Assembly: GCA_964567855.1 (NCBI GenBank)
Contig: CAZMOE010000009.1
Coordinates: 1 to 64,000 of the forward strand
From: Liminaster sp964567855
Lineage (GTDB): Bacteria > Bacteroidota > Bacteroidia > Bacteroidales > UBA3663
DNA length: 64,000 nucleotides
Direction: 5' to 3'
The notes beneath the pieces are model-generated. The model saw nothing but the letters and a program-made list of their open reading frames with translations, did not search any database and had not been told where the DNA came from. A program made the translations under genes and the position numbers. Below are positions 62,724 through 64,000 of the stretch, in pieces (within the stretch, counting starts at the first letter, position 1; each line of letters starts with the position of its first letter).

Positions 62724-63047
62724 ATCTTGACAAATTATATATCCATATTAATAAGGAGGAAGAATCCGCCTCCGAATTTCTTTTCTCTCTTTTCTATCGC
62801 CCTGCCCCTTTTATCGCCTGCCGGCTGCCTGTCGTAATTTCCGGACGAAGCAGTAGCGACCACATGCAAACAAACAGAACATCGGGCAAGATCTTTTTTC
62901 AGTTCGATATTCGAGGGCAAAAATACGAATTTTCTTTGTATTACAACGATTTTACAGCTAAATTCAAGATTTTAAGCCTTACTTTGCACCTGTTTTATAG
63001 TAGAATGTCAAACCAAACCTGCACAAAACGCATTAAAGTATGCAACT
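62724..63047. other. Gap between asd and the ABC transporter gene
   Basis: 324 bases holding the asd promoter and a leader of roughly 190 bases. No terminator for the ABC gene could be made out, so some read-through into asd is possible. No further gene is seen. Confidence 0.55.
62918..62946 (-). promoter_or_regulatory. Probable promoter of asd
   Basis: Minus strand: TTG (62946-62944), an 18-base spacer and TATTTTTG (62925-62918), a perfect TAnnTTTG match. The leader to the asd ATG is about 190 bases, long for a housekeeping gene. Confidence 0.6.
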
Positions 63048-64000
63048 TCAAGCCTCATCCCCTATCCGCAAAATCGCTTGGCAACGGGCCGCCGCGGTCT
63101 GCCGGTGAGTCACCATGACAATGGTTTTATCCTTTACCTCTGTCAGAATATTGTCAATAACCACTTGTTCGGTCGCAGGATCCAAAGCCGAAGTTGCCTC
63201 GTCCAAAAGCAATACCGGAGCCGGACGCAATAAGGCTCGGGCAATAACAATGCGTTGTGCCTGCCCCTCGGAAAGCCCTCCGCCACGCTCTCCGCAGGGT
63301 GTATCCAATCCCAGCGGCAAACGGCCGACAAAGTCAGCGGCGGCACAATGCAACACGCGCCACATTTCCTCTTCCGTAGCATTGGCGGCGGCCAACCGCA
63401 AATTACTACGTATCGTCCCGCTAAAAAGCGTATTCCCCTGCGGAACATAAGTAAAACAACATCTGGAGGTCGCATCCACAGGCCTTGAGCCATAGTCAGA
63501 ATATAGAGAGACTGTTCCGGCCGTCGGATGAACCAAGGCCAGCAACAAGCGAATCAAAGTAGTTTTCCCGGCACCGGTCTCTCCCAAAACAGCAGTACAG
63601 GTCCCCGGCCGAAAATCATAGTCAAAATTTTTAAGCACATAACGTCCGCCGGAATCCGGATAACAGAAACTTACACCCGACAGCCGCAGCCCAATCACTC
63701 CCGGCAAAGGGGAATACCCAGCCGCAGGCTCCAGAGGCAGGACCCGCAATTCTGCAAGACGTTCCGCTGCGGTAAAGGCTCTCACTATTCCCGGAAGCAA
63801 CCGGCCCAGTTCCATGACCGGGCGCTGAATGCGGGCCGACAGTTGCAGGAAAGCCGTCATGGTGCCATAACCGATCACTTTCCGCCCGATCTGTACCACA
63901 CCCCAGGCAAAAGTAAGAACATAACCGATGGAGAACCCTCCGGAAATCAGCGTACGGGTCCCGACCGACAAACCGGCACGACGACGCACGTAACCGCATA
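63048..64000 (-). CDS. ABC transporter, fused permease/ATP-binding protein (3' part)
   Basis: The gene runs off the right edge; the last ~317 codons are visible and the frame stays open to the window end. The visible part has a piece of the transmembrane domain (hydrophobic, with YVLTFAWGVVQIGRKVIGYG) followed by a complete nucleotide-binding domain: Walker A in LGETGAGKTTLIRLLL, Q-loop YVPQGNTLFSGTIRSNL, signature LSEGQAQRIVIARALL, Walker B VLLLDEATSALD, and H-loop VMVTHRQ. This is the layout of half-transporter exporters (ABCB/MsbA-like). Its substrate is unknown. The NBD ends soon after the H-loop with RIGDEA. Confidence 0.9.
   Translation of the reverse strand, partial: CGYVRRRAGLSVGTRTLISGGFSIGYVLTFAWGVVQIGRKVIGYGTMTAFLQLSARIQRPVMELGRLLPGIVRAFTAAERLAELRVLPLEPAAGYSPLPGVIGLRLSGVSFCYPDSGGRYVLKNFDYDFRPGTCTAVLGETGAGKTTLIRLLLALVHPTAGTVSLYSDYGSRPVDATSRCCFTYVPQGNTLFSGTIRSNLRLAAANATEEEMWRVLHCAAADFVGRLPLGLDTPCGERGGGLSEGQAQRIVIARALLRPAPVLLLDEATSALDPATEQVVIDNILTEVKDKTIVMVTHRQTAAARCQAILRIGDEA

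Overview
The window looks like a chromosomal segment from a member of the Bacteroidales, probably a gut-associated family such as Muribaculaceae or Barnesiellaceae; the sequence alone does not let me choose. The reasons are the SusC/SusD outer-membrane pairs, Bacteroidetes-type promoters (-7 consensus TAnnTTTG, with a TTTG/TTG element about 19-20 bases upstream), the lack of clear Shine-Dalgarno sequences, the gene order secY-map-infA-rpmJ, and secreted proteins ending in a short sorting-like motif (YIQNGKKF or similar). No tRNA, rRNA, insertion sequence or CRISPR array was found.

Region 1 (171-19749, all minus strand): a ribosomal super-cluster in which the str, S10, spc and alpha operons of other bacteria are joined: rpsL, rpsG, fusA, rpsJ, rplC, D, W, B, rpsS, rplV, rpsC, rplP, rpmC, rpsQ, rplN, X, E, rpsN, rpsH, rplF, R, rpsE, rpmD, rplO, secY, map, infA, rpmJ, rpsM, K, D, rpoA, rplQ, closed by a hairpin. 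A separate sufS cysteine desulfurase follows. Several wider intergenic gaps (rpsL-rpsG, rpsJ-rplC, rpsN-rpsH) contain hairpins that could be feedback or processing sites.

Region 2 (19750-24675): rnhB on the plus strand converges with and overlaps a minus-strand tripartite efflux operon (TolC, HlyD/EmrA, MFS/EmrB).

Region 3 (24974-37673, plus strand, GC-richer in sampled lines): a secreted PL1-type pectate lyase, the isoleucine/valine operon ilvD-ilvB-ilvN-ilvC with a long leader, a sodium-coupled symporter whose substrate pocket lacks the usual arginine, and a second secreted PL1-type lyase. Most units end in strong hairpins.

Region 4 (38219-57233, minus strand): a surface nutrient-acquisition cluster with two SusC/SusD pairs interleaved with three fasciclin(FAS1)-type lipoproteins, ending in a secreted beta-helix protein. 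It has no enzyme and no regulator of its own. The neighbouring PL1 lyases may supply the enzymatic step, which is inference. This is the most unusual locus of the window.

Region 5 (57733-64000, minus strand): asd, etfB, etfA and an acyl-CoA dehydrogenase closed by a terminator, then the 3' part of an ABC transporter that runs off the window.
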